A stretch of DNA of 64,000 bases from Corynebacterium amycolatum. GTDB lineage: Bacteria; Actinomycetota; Actinomycetes; Mycobacteriales; Mycobacteriaceae. Positions 47,538 through 55,627 of this stretch are shown piece by piece. Numbering within the stretch: position 1 is the first letter of the stretch; each line of letters begins with the position of its first letter. A model generated the notes under the pieces. The model was not told where the DNA came from. It searched no databases and was given only the letters and a program-made list of their open reading frames with translations. A program made the position numbers and the translations under genes. Location: positions 2,410,944-2,474,943 of the forward strand of contig NZ_CP069513.1 of the NCBI RefSeq assembly GCF_016889425.1, written 5' to 3'.

Positions 47538-48743
47538 GTGGATACTCCTGAGACCCTGAACCGCAACTGGCAATTACTGCGGTTTGCCCTGGATGTTTTG
47601 GTGCTGGTGCTGCTAGCGGTATGCGTGGTTCCGGACCCGCAGTGGCGAATCATCACCTATGCGGTGTGTTTTCTAGCGGTGTACATAGCAGGTTCGGTCG
47701 GGCCGATTGGTCGGGCTCGGCATGGCAACGTAGCCAACGAGGTCGCACTGACTAAACCGCACGGCCTACTACTGGGCTGGCTTGTGATCCTGCTGCTGTG
47801 CTGGGCTGCGTTGGCGTTTGCAACGCTGGACGCCTCGTTCCTGATTTTCCCACTGTTTTTCGTAATTTTGCAGGTCACTGGCGGCCTTACGGCTGTAATC
47901 ATGGTGGCGGCGACAACAGCGACGGCAATCGGCGCTATCGCCGTCCACACTCCCCTGACTTTTGGTGGGGTCCTCGGTCCTATCCTCGGCGGGACATTTG
48001 TGCTCACGGTGGGGCTGGGGTTTCGGCTGCTGCAGAAGGAGACTATCGAAAAGACCAAGGCGCTGGAGGAGCTCTCGGCTGCCCGCGCCCACTCGGAAGC
48101 ACTGTCCCGTCGTGCCGGTGAGCTGAACGAACGCGCACGCCTCGCAGCCGACATTCATGACACCGTGGCGCAGGGGCTTTCCTCCATCCAGCTGCTGCTG
48201 CATTCGGTGGAGTCTCGCATGAAAAGTGCTCCCACTCAGCATGACCAGGCCTCGGTGGATTCGCTGCAGCTCGCTCGCAAGGTCGCGGCCGACAACCTCG
48301 CCGAAACTCGGCGCATTATCGCAGCACTTCAGCCGGCTCCTCTCGAAGGGGCTGACCTATCCGGTGCGTTGGAGAAAGTCTGCTCCTCCACGGTGCTGGG
48401 CGATGCTGTCAGCTTCTGCGTTGACGGCACACCCACGCGACTGCCGGCCACCGTCGAAGCCACAATTATCAGGGTGGCCCAGGCGAGCTTGGCGAACGTC
48501 GTCAAGCATGCACACGCCACGCGCTGTCGCGTCACTCTGACCTATCAGCCCGACGAGGTTCTGCTCGACTGCGTCGACAACGGCATCGGCTTCGACCCCA
48601 CCGCACCAACCAACGACGACAGCGTGGGTATCGCCAACGCGCGCCGACGCGTGGAAAAGCTCGGCGGCACCTTCACAATCGAGTCGGAACCTGGGCGCGG
48701 CTGCGGTGTCAGCGTCAGCATCCCGCACGAGCTCGCCTCTTAA
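47538..48743 (+). CDS. chrS: Heme-responsive sensor histidine kinase ChrS (HisKA_3 type)
   Basis: 401 residues from a GTG at 47538. Five or six membrane helices fill residues 10-165 with very short loops, so the signal is probably sensed in the membrane. A coiled coil follows, then the phospho-acceptor ARLAADIHDTVAQGLSS and an ATPase domain (NGIGFDPTA, GIANARRRVEKLGG). This is the NarX/LuxR-partner class. Heme is the ligand in the corynebacterial ChrS family. TAAGCT stands 7 bases before the GTG. A frame 30 codons longer starts at a TTG and is less likely. The 61-bp gap to chrA indicates an operon. Confidence 0.82.
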   Translation: MDTPETLNRNWQLLRFALDVLVLVLLAVCVVPDPQWRIITYAVCFLAVYIAGSVGPIGRARHGNVANEVALTKPHGLLLGWLVILLLCWAALAFATLDASFLIFPLFFVILQVTGGLTAVIMVAATTATAIGAIAVHTPLTFGGVLGPILGGTFVLTVGLGFRLLQKETIEKTKALEELSAARAHSEALSRRAGELNERARLAADIHDTVAQGLSSIQLLLHSVESRMKSAPTQHDQASVDSLQLARKVAADNLAETRRIIAALQPAPLEGADLSGALEKVCSSTVLGDAVSFCVDGTPTRLPATVEATIIRVAQASLANVVKHAHATRCRVTLTYQPDEVLLDCVDNGIGFDPTAPTNDDSVGIANARRRVEKLGGTFTIESEPGRGCGVSVSIPHELAS

Positions 48744-48804
48744 AGTCCCGCGCCTGGTATGCAGGTAGGAAACGACCATTCACATCACCCGAGGAGATAG
48801 CCAG

Positions 48805-49488
48805 GTGACCAAGCCCATCGGAGTCCTCATCGCCGACGATCATCCCATCGTGCGCGCTGGTCTTCGCGCCGTCGTTGAATCGGCGCCGGATATCGTCGTG
48901 GTTGGCGAGGCTGCCAGCGGTGACGACGCGGTCGAGAAGGTGCGCGCATCGCTTGACGACGACTCTTGCGACCACATCGATCTGGTACTCATGGATCTTC
49001 GCTTTGGCGAGGCCCCTGGCACCGCTTCCCGCGCAGGCGGAGTTGATGCCACTGCAGCCATCCGCGCACTCGCCGGGCGCGGCGTGAAGGCTCCGGAGGT
49101 GTTGGTGGTGACCAACTATTCTTCGGACTCCGATGTCCTCGGCGCTGTCACCGCTGGCGCAGTTGGTTATCTGCTGAAGGATGCCGCTCCGGAAGAACTC
49201 ATCGATGGCATCCGTCGCGCCGTTCGCGGCGAGACCGTGCTGAACACGCAGGTTGCCGGGCGCTTGATGGGGCGGATGCGCAATCCCAATACGGCACTAA
49301 CCCCGCGCGAACTCGAGGTGCTCGAGTTGGTCGCGCGGGGTATGTCGAATAGAAAAATTGCAGAGCAGCTGGTGCTCACTGAAGCGACTGTGAAGTCGCA
49401 TCTGGTGCATATTTTCACCAAGCTAGACGTCAGCTCCCGCACCGCGGCTGTTGCTCGGGCGCAGGAGCTGGGAATGTTGGATGAATAG
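48805..49488 (+). CDS. chrA: Response regulator ChrA (NarL/LuxR family)
   Basis: 227 residues. The receiver has the acidic pair IADDHP, phospho-Asp in LVLMDLRFG and Lys in GYLLKDA. A LuxR-type HTH follows (LTPRELEVLELVARGMSNRKIAEQLVLTEATVKSHL). The GTG start has GAGGAG 9 bases upstream. A short segment in the receiver loop before the phospho-Asp (ASLDDDSC) is encoded by an extended copy of the dispersed motif. Named by synteny with hrtBA and chrS. In C. diphtheriae and C. glutamicum, ChrA activates hrtBA and influences heme use. Confidence 0.84.
   Translation: MTKPIGVLIADDHPIVRAGLRAVVESAPDIVVVGEAASGDDAVEKVRASLDDDSCDHIDLVLMDLRFGEAPGTASRAGGVDATAAIRALAGRGVKAPEVLVVTNYSSDSDVLGAVTAGAVGYLLKDAAPEELIDGIRRAVRGETVLNTQVAGRLMGRMRNPNTALTPRELEVLELVARGMSNRKIAEQLVLTEATVKSHLVHIFTKLDVSSRTAAVARAQELGMLDE
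48951..48970 (+). repeat. Extended copy of the dispersed motif inside chrA
   Basis: GCTTGACGACG then ACTCTTGCG, encoding SLDDDSC in the receiver-domain loop before the phospho-Asp. Confidence 0.8.
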
Positions 49489-49542
49489 TAAGCGGTCTAA
49501 CCCGTGTGACTTAAGTGATGGCCTCACTTAGAGGACAGGGGG

Positions 49543-50712
49543 TTACCAAGAGCTGGTCTCGTCGGCGTTGCCCTTCTTCCAGGTCTCCCACGGGATGTTC
49601 CAGTCACCTAGTCCATCAACACCGGAGAGCGTCTCGCCAACCGTATTCTTCACAACCACGATGTCACCGCGCTTAGTGTTGTCCAGGAACCACTTAGCGT
49701 TGGCGTCAGTGACGTTGATGCAGCCGTGAGACTGGTTGACGCTGCCCTGTGCCCATGTTGACCACGGTGCACCGTGGACGTAGATACCGGAGTAAGACAT
49801 CTGCGTTGCGTAGTTAACCGGCGTGACGTAGCCACCGTTATCCAGAGACAGGCCGTAAGTACGGGAGTCCATCACCATAGTCTCGTTGCGATCACCGATG
49901 ATGTACTGGCCATTCGGAGTCGGGTGAACATTAGACCCCATAGAGATAGGCATGGAGTTTACGACTTCACCGTTCTTCTTAATGACCATGGTCTTCGTCG
50001 CATCATCAGCGATAGCGATGACTTCATCACCGATGGTGAAGCTGGTTTCGGCGGACTCCGCACCGTACATGTCGTCACCGAGATCCGTGCCATAAATGTC
50101 GGACTTCACGGTAACCTTGGTACCCGGCTTCCAGTACTCCTTTGGACGCCAGCGCACCTCGCTATTATTCAGCCAGTAGAAAGCGCCTTCCACCTTAGGC
50201 TCGGTGGTCACCTTGATTGCTTCCTCAGCGGCCTTGCGGTCCGAAATACTCGCGCTGAACTTCACGGCAATAGTCTGACCGACACCCACGGTGGAACCAT
50301 CCAGTGGGGACAGGTAGCCATTTACCTGAGAAGTCGGCTCAATAGTGGTGAAAGAAGTAGCCAGCTTTTCTGTGCCTGAGGTGGCGTTAATCTCATAGGT
50401 CTTTGAGTAGCCCAGGGGTTCTGCAGTGGTCCACTTGGTACCACTGGAGTCGAGCTTGCCCTTTACCTCTTTGCCCTCAGGGTTGGTCATAACAACCTTG
50501 TCCAGGCGATGCCCCTCTTCCACCTGAACCGAAATCGGGTCAACCACCGAAACATCGGTGGCATCGTCCTTCACACTGGCGACAAGACCAACGTCCGACT
50601 TCTCCGCCTCTTGCTGCTCGGCATTATCGCCGCCGACGGTACAAGCAGCTAGCGAAATGGTGGCCGCAAATGTCACCACCGCCGTCGACAGGCGCTTAAA
50701 AGATTGCCGCAT
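49543..50712 (-). CDS. L,D-transpeptidase lipoprotein
   Basis: 389 residues. Signal peptide with lipobox (SLAACT, Cys near residue 24), so it is lipid-anchored to the outer face of the membrane. Two Ig-like domains follow (about 45-250), then a YkuD catalytic domain with IYVHGAPWSTWAQGSVNQ and SHGCINV; the Cys is the nucleophile. This layout is that of mycobacterial LdtMt2-type enzymes, which make 3-3 cross-links in peptidoglycan. The 5' side has TTGGAGTGAAG before the ATG and an AT-rich TACTTAATAATT that may hold the -10. Confidence 0.92.
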   Translation of the reverse strand: MRQSFKRLSTAVVTFAATISLAACTVGGDNAEQQEAEKSDVGLVASVKDDATDVSVVDPISVQVEEGHRLDKVVMTNPEGKEVKGKLDSSGTKWTTAEPLGYSKTYEINATSGTEKLATSFTTIEPTSQVNGYLSPLDGSTVGVGQTIAVKFSASISDRKAAEEAIKVTTEPKVEGAFYWLNNSEVRWRPKEYWKPGTKVTVKSDIYGTDLGDDMYGAESAETSFTIGDEVIAIADDATKTMVIKKNGEVVNSMPISMGSNVHPTPNGQYIIGDRNETMVMDSRTYGLSLDNGGYVTPVNYATQMSYSGIYVHGAPWSTWAQGSVNQSHGCINVTDANAKWFLDNTKRGDIVVVKNTVGETLSGVDGLGDWNIPWETWKKGNADETSSW

Positions 50713-51289
50713 GATCGTGCTTCACTCCAACAGTGCAATTATTAAGTAGTAAGTCCCGGGGACACACTGTGACACACAGCGGAGTCCTGCTACAGCCCCT
50801 GGTGCGCCCTCGAAAAAGGTCAGACTACCCTGCAACGGCACTAGCCGCCGATAAAACGCCCGCCCTAGCTGAAAAAGCCGTAATGACTGCCCGATCGCAG
50901 TTTTCAACTCTTCACAGGGCGCAGCACGCAAAGTAGCCCAACGGTTCCTACAGTTAACCCTCTGGAAAAATGCTGTGCAACCCCCAAAAACCGGGGCACT
51001 TCAACCGACCTGGGAAAACGATGCACCTTTGAGGCTGCGTTACCGAAAAGTAATCAGTTCGCTATTCAAAAGTGCCACCGGACGTTACCGGACGTTACTA
51101 AACACCGCCGAACGTCACCGAACGTACCTACGGCATCAATGCACGCTCCCGGCGTTGATGACCTTGATACAACCCCACCCCACTTTGAGGATTTTCAAAC
51201 TTTTTTTGAACTTTTTTCAAACGGTTGCACAAAACCCTTCAAAAAACATGCAAAAACGTCAGCTCAAAAACAGCACCTGACCAGCCGAT
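50713..51289. other. AT-rich intergenic stretch with phased repeats
   Basis: About 580 bases between the L,D-transpeptidase and the tRNA-Lys promoter. Small frames are present but without a supported start or domain. The half nearer tRNA-Lys is rich in A and T tracts. It holds the 10-bp repeats described separately. Confidence 0.5.
51078..51127. repeat. Phased 10-bp repeats upstream of tRNA-Lys
   Basis: Five consecutive decamers: CCGGACGTTA twice, CTAAACACCG, then CCGAACGTCA and CCGAACGTAC. Four of the five share the CCGRACGT core at exact helical spacing, placing them on one face of the DNA. Confidence 0.7.
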
Positions 51290-51318
51290 TTTACAAACAA
51301 TCAGAAACCTGGTTATAT
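51290..51318 (+). promoter_or_regulatory. Promoter of tRNA-Lys
   Basis: TTTACA, a 17-base spacer and TTATAT, ending 56 bases before the mature tRNA. Confidence 0.75.
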
Positions 51319-51374
51319 ATCTTCTCGTTGCCGGGGAGGAGCTCACACAGAGAGCACCAAGCAGGAAACAGTAA

Positions 51375-51447
<73 letters not shown>

Positions 51448-51454
51448 CGATACA

Positions 51455-51489
51455 GACCGGGAAGGTAGAAATACCTTCCCGGTCTTTTT
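51455..51489 (+). terminator. Terminator after tRNA-Lys
   Basis: A 13-bp perfect stem (GACCGGGAAGGTA / TACCTTCCCGGTC), GAAA loop, then TTTTT. Confidence 0.93.
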
Positions 51490-51608
51490 GTTGCATAACA
51501 AGCGCAGTCGCCAACTTGTGCCCCACGCCTGACTCAAAAAGGGATTAGATACGCAAAAGCGCACGACCCCAGGTAACCACCCGAAGCACGTGCGCTAATT
51601 ACTGAAAA

Positions 51609-51890
51609 CTACTTAGCAGCAGTCTCAATCATCTCGCGAATGCGGTCGATTTCCTTGCTGCGATTGCGGTTACGACGAATGCCCATTGCGATGCCGCCAA
51701 CAACGAGTGCGGCAACGACACCCAGTGCTGCCTGCACCTTAGGCTCATTCAGAGCATCGAAAACACGGGTCTTTGCGTCATCCGCAACGTTCTTCGGATT
51801 CGTTCGCACGGTTAGCTCATCCAGAGTACGGGCGAGCTGGTTACGGTTACGCTCAATATCGCGCTGGATATCTTCAATGCTGCGAGCCAC
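51609..51890 (-). CDS. DUF3618 family membrane protein
   Basis: 93 residues. MARSIEDIQRDIERNRNQLARTL starts a helical N-terminal domain that fits DUF3618 of Actinobacteria. One membrane helix (AALGVVAALVVGGIAMGI) is followed by RRNRNRSK and a short helical tail. It is convergent neither with bcp nor coupled to it, as bcp starts divergently 149 bases away. Function unknown. Confidence 0.85.
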   Translation of the reverse strand: MARSIEDIQRDIERNRNQLARTLDELTVRTNPKNVADDAKTRVFDALNEPKVQAALGVVAALVVGGIAMGIRRNRNRSKEIDRIREMIETAAK

Positions 51891-52039
51891 GTAAACTCCC
51901 TAAAAAGTTGAATATCTAAAGTGATTGTTCGCCTAAAAGACTAACACTTCCGCTACAGCAACGTGGGCGAGCACGGGAAAAACTCAATGCATTGCTTCAG
52001 AGTCGCCACGCACCGCTCCAGAGTCGATACGATTAAGCC

Positions 52040-52567
52040 ATGACTACTTCTTCCTCCAGCGACAAAGAATACGGCCAGAACAACATCCGATTGGAAGCTG
52101 GCGATCCTGCCCCGGCGTTTACTCTTCTCAACGACGCCGACGAGCAGGTTTCTCTGTCGGACTACGCGGGCAAGCCAGTGCTGATTTACTTCTACCCGCG
52201 GGCCAACACCCCAGGCTGCACCACTGAGGCATGCGACTTCCGCGATGAATCCGCAGCCCTGAACGATGCCGGCATTCCTGTTGTAGGTATTTCTCCGGAC
52301 AAGCCGGCAAAACTCGCAAACTTCCGTGAGGACCACGGCTTGAACTTCACCCTCCTGTCCGATCCGGACAAAGAAACTATGACCGCGTTCGGCGCTTTCG
52401 GCGAGAAGAAGAACTACGGCAAGGTTGTCCAGGGCGTCATCCGCTCGACTTTCCTGGTTAATGCCGAAGGAGAAATTGAAAAGGCCTGGTACAACGTTCG
52501 TGCCAAGGGGCACGTCCAGCGAGTACTGCGTGATTTGGGCGTGGAATCACAGGCTTCCGACAGCTAG
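52040..52567 (+). CDS. bcp: Thioredoxin-dependent thiol peroxidase (Bcp/PrxQ)
   Basis: 175 residues. The peroxidatic Cys is in YPRANTPGCTTEACDFRD, with the resolving Cys four residues later (CTTEAC), as in the alpha type of Bcp. It reduces hydrogen peroxide and lipid peroxides. TACGAT stands 6 bases before the ATG at 52040, consistent with a leaderless mRNA. It is followed by fasR after 75 bases, an order known in C. glutamicum. Confidence 0.95.
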   Translation: MTTSSSSDKEYGQNNIRLEAGDPAPAFTLLNDADEQVSLSDYAGKPVLIYFYPRANTPGCTTEACDFRDESAALNDAGIPVVGISPDKPAKLANFREDHGLNFTLLSDPDKETMTAFGAFGEKKNYGKVVQGVIRSTFLVNAEGEIEKAWYNVRAKGHVQRVLRDLGVESQASDS

Positions 52568-52642
52568 CTTGTCGCAAGACCTGCTCTGGCCCCGGCCCCA
52601 AACTCTCATCTCATATCATCCCGATTAGACGGTTTCGTAGTA

Positions 52643-53302
52643 GTGACTCAATCCCAGGACGCACCGAATATTCTTCGTCCCCGTCGCACTCCGGCTCAAC
52701 AACGCAGCCGAGAGCGGTACGCACGCATGCTCAGCTCGGCACGCACAGTGCTCATCGAGCACGGGTTTGAGTCTTTCACTTTCGACGAAGTCGCTCGCCT
52801 TGCCGATATCCCCATTGGCACGCTCTACCAATTTTTCGCAAACAAGTATGTGATGATCTGCGAGCTCGACCGTCAGGACACCGAGGCCGTCATTGAGGAA
52901 GTCTCACGCTTCGGTGAAACAGTCCCCACCCTGAAATGGCCGGAGTTTCTCTCGGAGTTCATCGACCACCTGGCAAAACTGTGGCGCGAGGACGTTTCTA
53001 GAAGAGCCGTATGGCTGGCCGTTCAATCGACGCCCGCTACACGCGCGACCGCAGAAGATACGAAGGCACGCCTGGTCACCGAGATTTCAAAGGTGCTGCG
53101 CCCGCTGGTGCCGTCGTCAAGCGATGCGGAACTGAATTTCATCTCCGACCTCATGATTAACGCGACGTACGCCCTGCTGAATTATGCGGTTGACCATCCG
53201 GGAAGTGATGCTGAACGGGAAGCTCATTACGAGCTGACGGTGCAGGAAATCAAACGCATGACTATCTCTTATCTCATGAGCGTCGCAGAAGCAGCAGACT
53301 AG
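52643..53302 (+). CDS. fasR: TetR family regulator of fatty acid synthesis (FasR-like)
   Basis: 219 residues. The HTH is at about 20-75 (RERYARMLSSARTVLIEHGFESFTFDEVARLADIPIGTLYQFFANKYVM), followed by an all-helical ligand domain. I name it FasR by position: downstream of bcp and next to acpS and the type I FAS gene, the same setting as FasR of C. glutamicum, which represses fatty acid synthase genes and responds to acyl-CoA. The start is a GTG; no good Shine-Dalgarno is visible. A motif copy at 53112 encodes PSSSDA in a loop. Confidence 0.83.
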   Translation: MTQSQDAPNILRPRRTPAQQRSRERYARMLSSARTVLIEHGFESFTFDEVARLADIPIGTLYQFFANKYVMICELDRQDTEAVIEEVSRFGETVPTLKWPEFLSEFIDHLAKLWREDVSRRAVWLAVQSTPATRATAEDTKARLVTEISKVLRPLVPSSSDAELNFISDLMINATYALLNYAVDHPGSDAEREAHYELTVQEIKRMTISYLMSVAEAAD

Positions 53303-53359
53303 AAAGCTCCCCTCCTCACCTCGGCAGGGGCATTTATTGCCCTTACCAATACGCGGAGG

Positions 53360-53378
53360 GTAGGCTTGCCTTAGTTTA
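53360..53378 (+). promoter_or_regulatory. DtxR-like iron box upstream of the surface-protein gene
   Basis: GTAGGCTTGCCTTAGTTTA matches the DtxR consensus TTAGGTTAGCCTAACCTAA at 12 of 19 positions, including the central AGGxTxGCCT. Sites with 12 or more matches are often functional in corynebacteria. It lies 84 bases before the start of the surface-protein gene. Confidence 0.5.
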
Positions 53379-53461
53379 CGCTTTACTCTGGTCAGCGCGG
53401 TGGGGTTGCTTGTTTTTCGCCGTGCCTGCGCCGGAACTCCCAAACAGAATCAGAGGTTTAC

Positions 53462-55210
53462 ATGTCCACGACGCAGGGCGCTTTCCGACGGAGCCTGCTT
53501 CCCCGCTCTATTGTTCTAGCTTCGGCAATCGTAGTGAGTACGGGATTTCTACCCGCAGTCCCCGCATCGGCACAGTCGCTGCCATCGATTGGACAGCTCG
53601 GCGGTTCGCTCCCCGGCATCGGTGACCTTCTCGGCGGTAGCATCGATCAGTCTGAGCGCCAGCTCTCCGTGACCCCTGCCACTGATCTTTCCGACGGCGC
53701 CACCGTGACCATCAAGGGAGTCGGCTACCCCGCTAACGCAAATATTTACCTGGCCCAGACAATCGAGAAGCCAAAGTCGGGCTACCCCTCGACCTATGGC
53801 GAAGCGGCCAAGGTCACGGTCGGCGCTGACGGAAGTTTTACGCAGGAGATGAAAGTCGCGACCAGCTTTGGCGATGTCGACTGCACCTCCACCCAGTGCT
53901 ACGTAGCCTCCTTTACTGCGTTCCCTAATCTTTCTGACCGCAGCAATGACCAGTGGGTCCCCATCACTTTCAAGGCGGGTGCTACTTCCCAGGCTGCTCA
54001 ATCGCAGGGTTCCACCGGCGCGGCACCGAGTGGTGGCCAGAGCACTGGTTCGGGCGCACAGTCACCGTCGCAGTCACGAGGTAGCGCATTGGTGAGCCTG
54101 TCCAAGACCTCAGACTTGAACCCGAGCGGCGACACCATTCGAGTTGAAGGCAAGGGATTCAAGACCTCTGGACCGGGCATCTACGTCGGTATCGCGCAAA
54201 ATGACCAGATGGATGTGACCAACGCCGATTCCTTCGGCCCGGATACCAAGTTTGTGTCTACCTCTCGCGGCAACCTGAAGTCCGACGGCAGCTTCAGCGT
54301 GGATCTTCCGGTCAGCGCGAAGTTTGGCACGGCAGACTGCATGCAGAACGCTTGCTCGGTCTACACCATTGCTGCTCACGGTTCTTCCGACCGCAGCCAG
54401 GACACAGCGACAGCAGTATCGTTTGCCGGCGGAGCTGCTAAGCAGGACGCTACCCTGCCGTCCGGCGGTGGCTCCTCACAGTCCGCCGGCAGCGCAAGCT
54501 CCAGCGCCAGTGGCAGCACAGGGTCTAGTGGGTCGAGTAGCACCACCGGTTCCAGCGGCTCTAGCAGCTCCAGCAGCTCCAACGACAGCAGCTCCTCGAC
54601 CGGAACCCCGGCGGTAAGCCTGTCCACCACGGAACTGAACCCATCGGGCAGCACCGCAATTACCGTCTCCGGCACCGGATTCAAAACCAGCGGCAACGGC
54701 ATCTACGTCGCAGTGGCTGAGAAGAACAAGTTCTCCACCACCAACGCTGATGCTTTCTCCGCCGCTGAGTTTGTCCGCACCTCCCAGATGTCCTCCGACG
54801 GAAGCTTCTCTACCACGCTCAATGTCGAGGCCGTCACCTCGGCCGCCAACTGCGTCGAAAATGACTGCGCACTCTACACCTTTGCTGCACATGGTTCTTC
54901 CGACCGCAGCCAGGACACGGCCACGGATCTCAGCGTCGGTGGCTCCGCCAAGGAACGCGAAGAAGCTGTGAAGGCCGGTGCCTCCAAGACCGGAGAGTCC
55001 AAGGCCAGCGGCGCATCCAAGGCATCTGGCAAGGCTTCCGCAAAGTCCAACGCTTCCGGTAATGGGCTCGACGAAGTTGTGCAGACTCAGCAGGCCGCGA
55101 CCAATTCCCCGCTCCAAACCGCCGCAGTCGCCGGAACCGGCGCAATCCTGGGCGCGCTAATCTTCGGTGCTGGCATCCTGGTCGGTCGCCGTCAAAAGTC
55201 CGTCGATTAG
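53462..55210 (+). CDS. Secreted, membrane-anchored three-repeat surface protein
   Basis: 582 residues. Signal peptide (about 1-38, ending PASAQ). Three related beta-rich modules of about 110-130 residues start at about 62, 215 and 390. Each has the pattern LNPSG...GxGFKTSGxGIYVxxAxxN and ends with a Cys pair (DCTSTQC, DCMQNAC, NCVENDC) followed, in the last two, by AAHGSSDRSQDTAT. The Cys spacing suggests one disulfide per module. Linkers are Ser/Gly-rich (one is nearly all Ser). A membrane helix (GAILGALIFGAGILV) and GRRQKSVD close the protein; no LPXTG. The module resembles repeats seen in corynebacterial iron/heme-related surface proteins, but I cannot name the family. AGAGG precedes the ATG by 5 bases. 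Confidence 0.82.
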   Translation: MSTTQGAFRRSLLPRSIVLASAIVVSTGFLPAVPASAQSLPSIGQLGGSLPGIGDLLGGSIDQSERQLSVTPATDLSDGATVTIKGVGYPANANIYLAQTIEKPKSGYPSTYGEAAKVTVGADGSFTQEMKVATSFGDVDCTSTQCYVASFTAFPNLSDRSNDQWVPITFKAGATSQAAQSQGSTGAAPSGGQSTGSGAQSPSQSRGSALVSLSKTSDLNPSGDTIRVEGKGFKTSGPGIYVGIAQNDQMDVTNADSFGPDTKFVSTSRGNLKSDGSFSVDLPVSAKFGTADCMQNACSVYTIAAHGSSDRSQDTATAVSFAGGAAKQDATLPSGGGSSQSAGSASSSASGSTGSSGSSSTTGSSGSSSSSSSNDSSSSTGTPAVSLSTTELNPSGSTAITVSGTGFKTSGNGIYVAVAEKNKFSTTNADAFSAAEFVRTSQMSSDGSFSTTLNVEAVTSAANCVENDCALYTFAAHGSSDRSQDTATDLSVGGSAKEREEAVKAGASKTGESKASGASKASGKASAKSNASGNGLDEVVQTQQAATNSPLQTAAVAGTGAILGALIFGAGILVGRRQKSVD

Positions 55211-55222
55211 CACCGCGCCGGA

Positions 55223-55627
55223 CTAGTCCAAGCGTACGACGGCGATTGCGTAGTCGCCGTCGTGCGAGATGCTTAACGACGGCCCCAGCTGCCACTCCTG
55301 ATCGTGGAAATGGCGGCTTACAGCTCCGTGGAGACTGATGCTCACGCGACCGTAGGCATCCGGCTGCACCTCTATTTCCCGCCAGTCCAGCCGATCTCGC
55401 GCAATCGGCGGCTGGCTGCCGAAGATAGTCTGCGACCAGGCCTTGATGAAGGCTTCCTTCGCAGCCCAGCGGCCCGCTAAGTGACGCGCCAGCGCGCCGC
55501 CGACTGCTCCGCGGCGCTTTGCTATCAGTAGCTCAGCCGGTGTGAAAACCGCCTGCGCGAACTGACTTCCTGGCATATTCAGCTGCTCTTCGAAGCTCGG
55601 AATATAGACGAGGTCTACGCCAATCAT
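55223..55627 (-). CDS. acpS: Holo-[acyl-carrier-protein] synthase
   Basis: 134 residues. Conserved blocks: GVDLVYIPSFEE (the metal-binding Asp), GRWAAKEAFIKAW (Glu and Lys), and the C-terminal LSISHDGDYAIAVV. It transfers 4'-phosphopantetheine from CoA to the ACP serine. Its ATG overlaps the FAS stop by four bases (ATGA), so both are co-translated; this is the enzyme that activates the adjacent type I FAS. One motif copy at 55271 lies in the conserved LSIS segment. Confidence 0.95.
   Translation of the reverse strand: MIGVDLVYIPSFEEQLNMPGSQFAQAVFTPAELLIAKRRGAVGGALARHLAGRWAAKEAFIKAWSQTIFGSQPPIARDRLDWREIEVQPDAYGRVSISLHGAVSRHFHDQEWQLGPSLSISHDGDYAIAVVRLD

Noticed and set aside
50975..51280. A 101-residue plus-strand protein
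   Set aside because: It is formed by the 10-bp repeats and A/T tracts, has no start signal and no domain.
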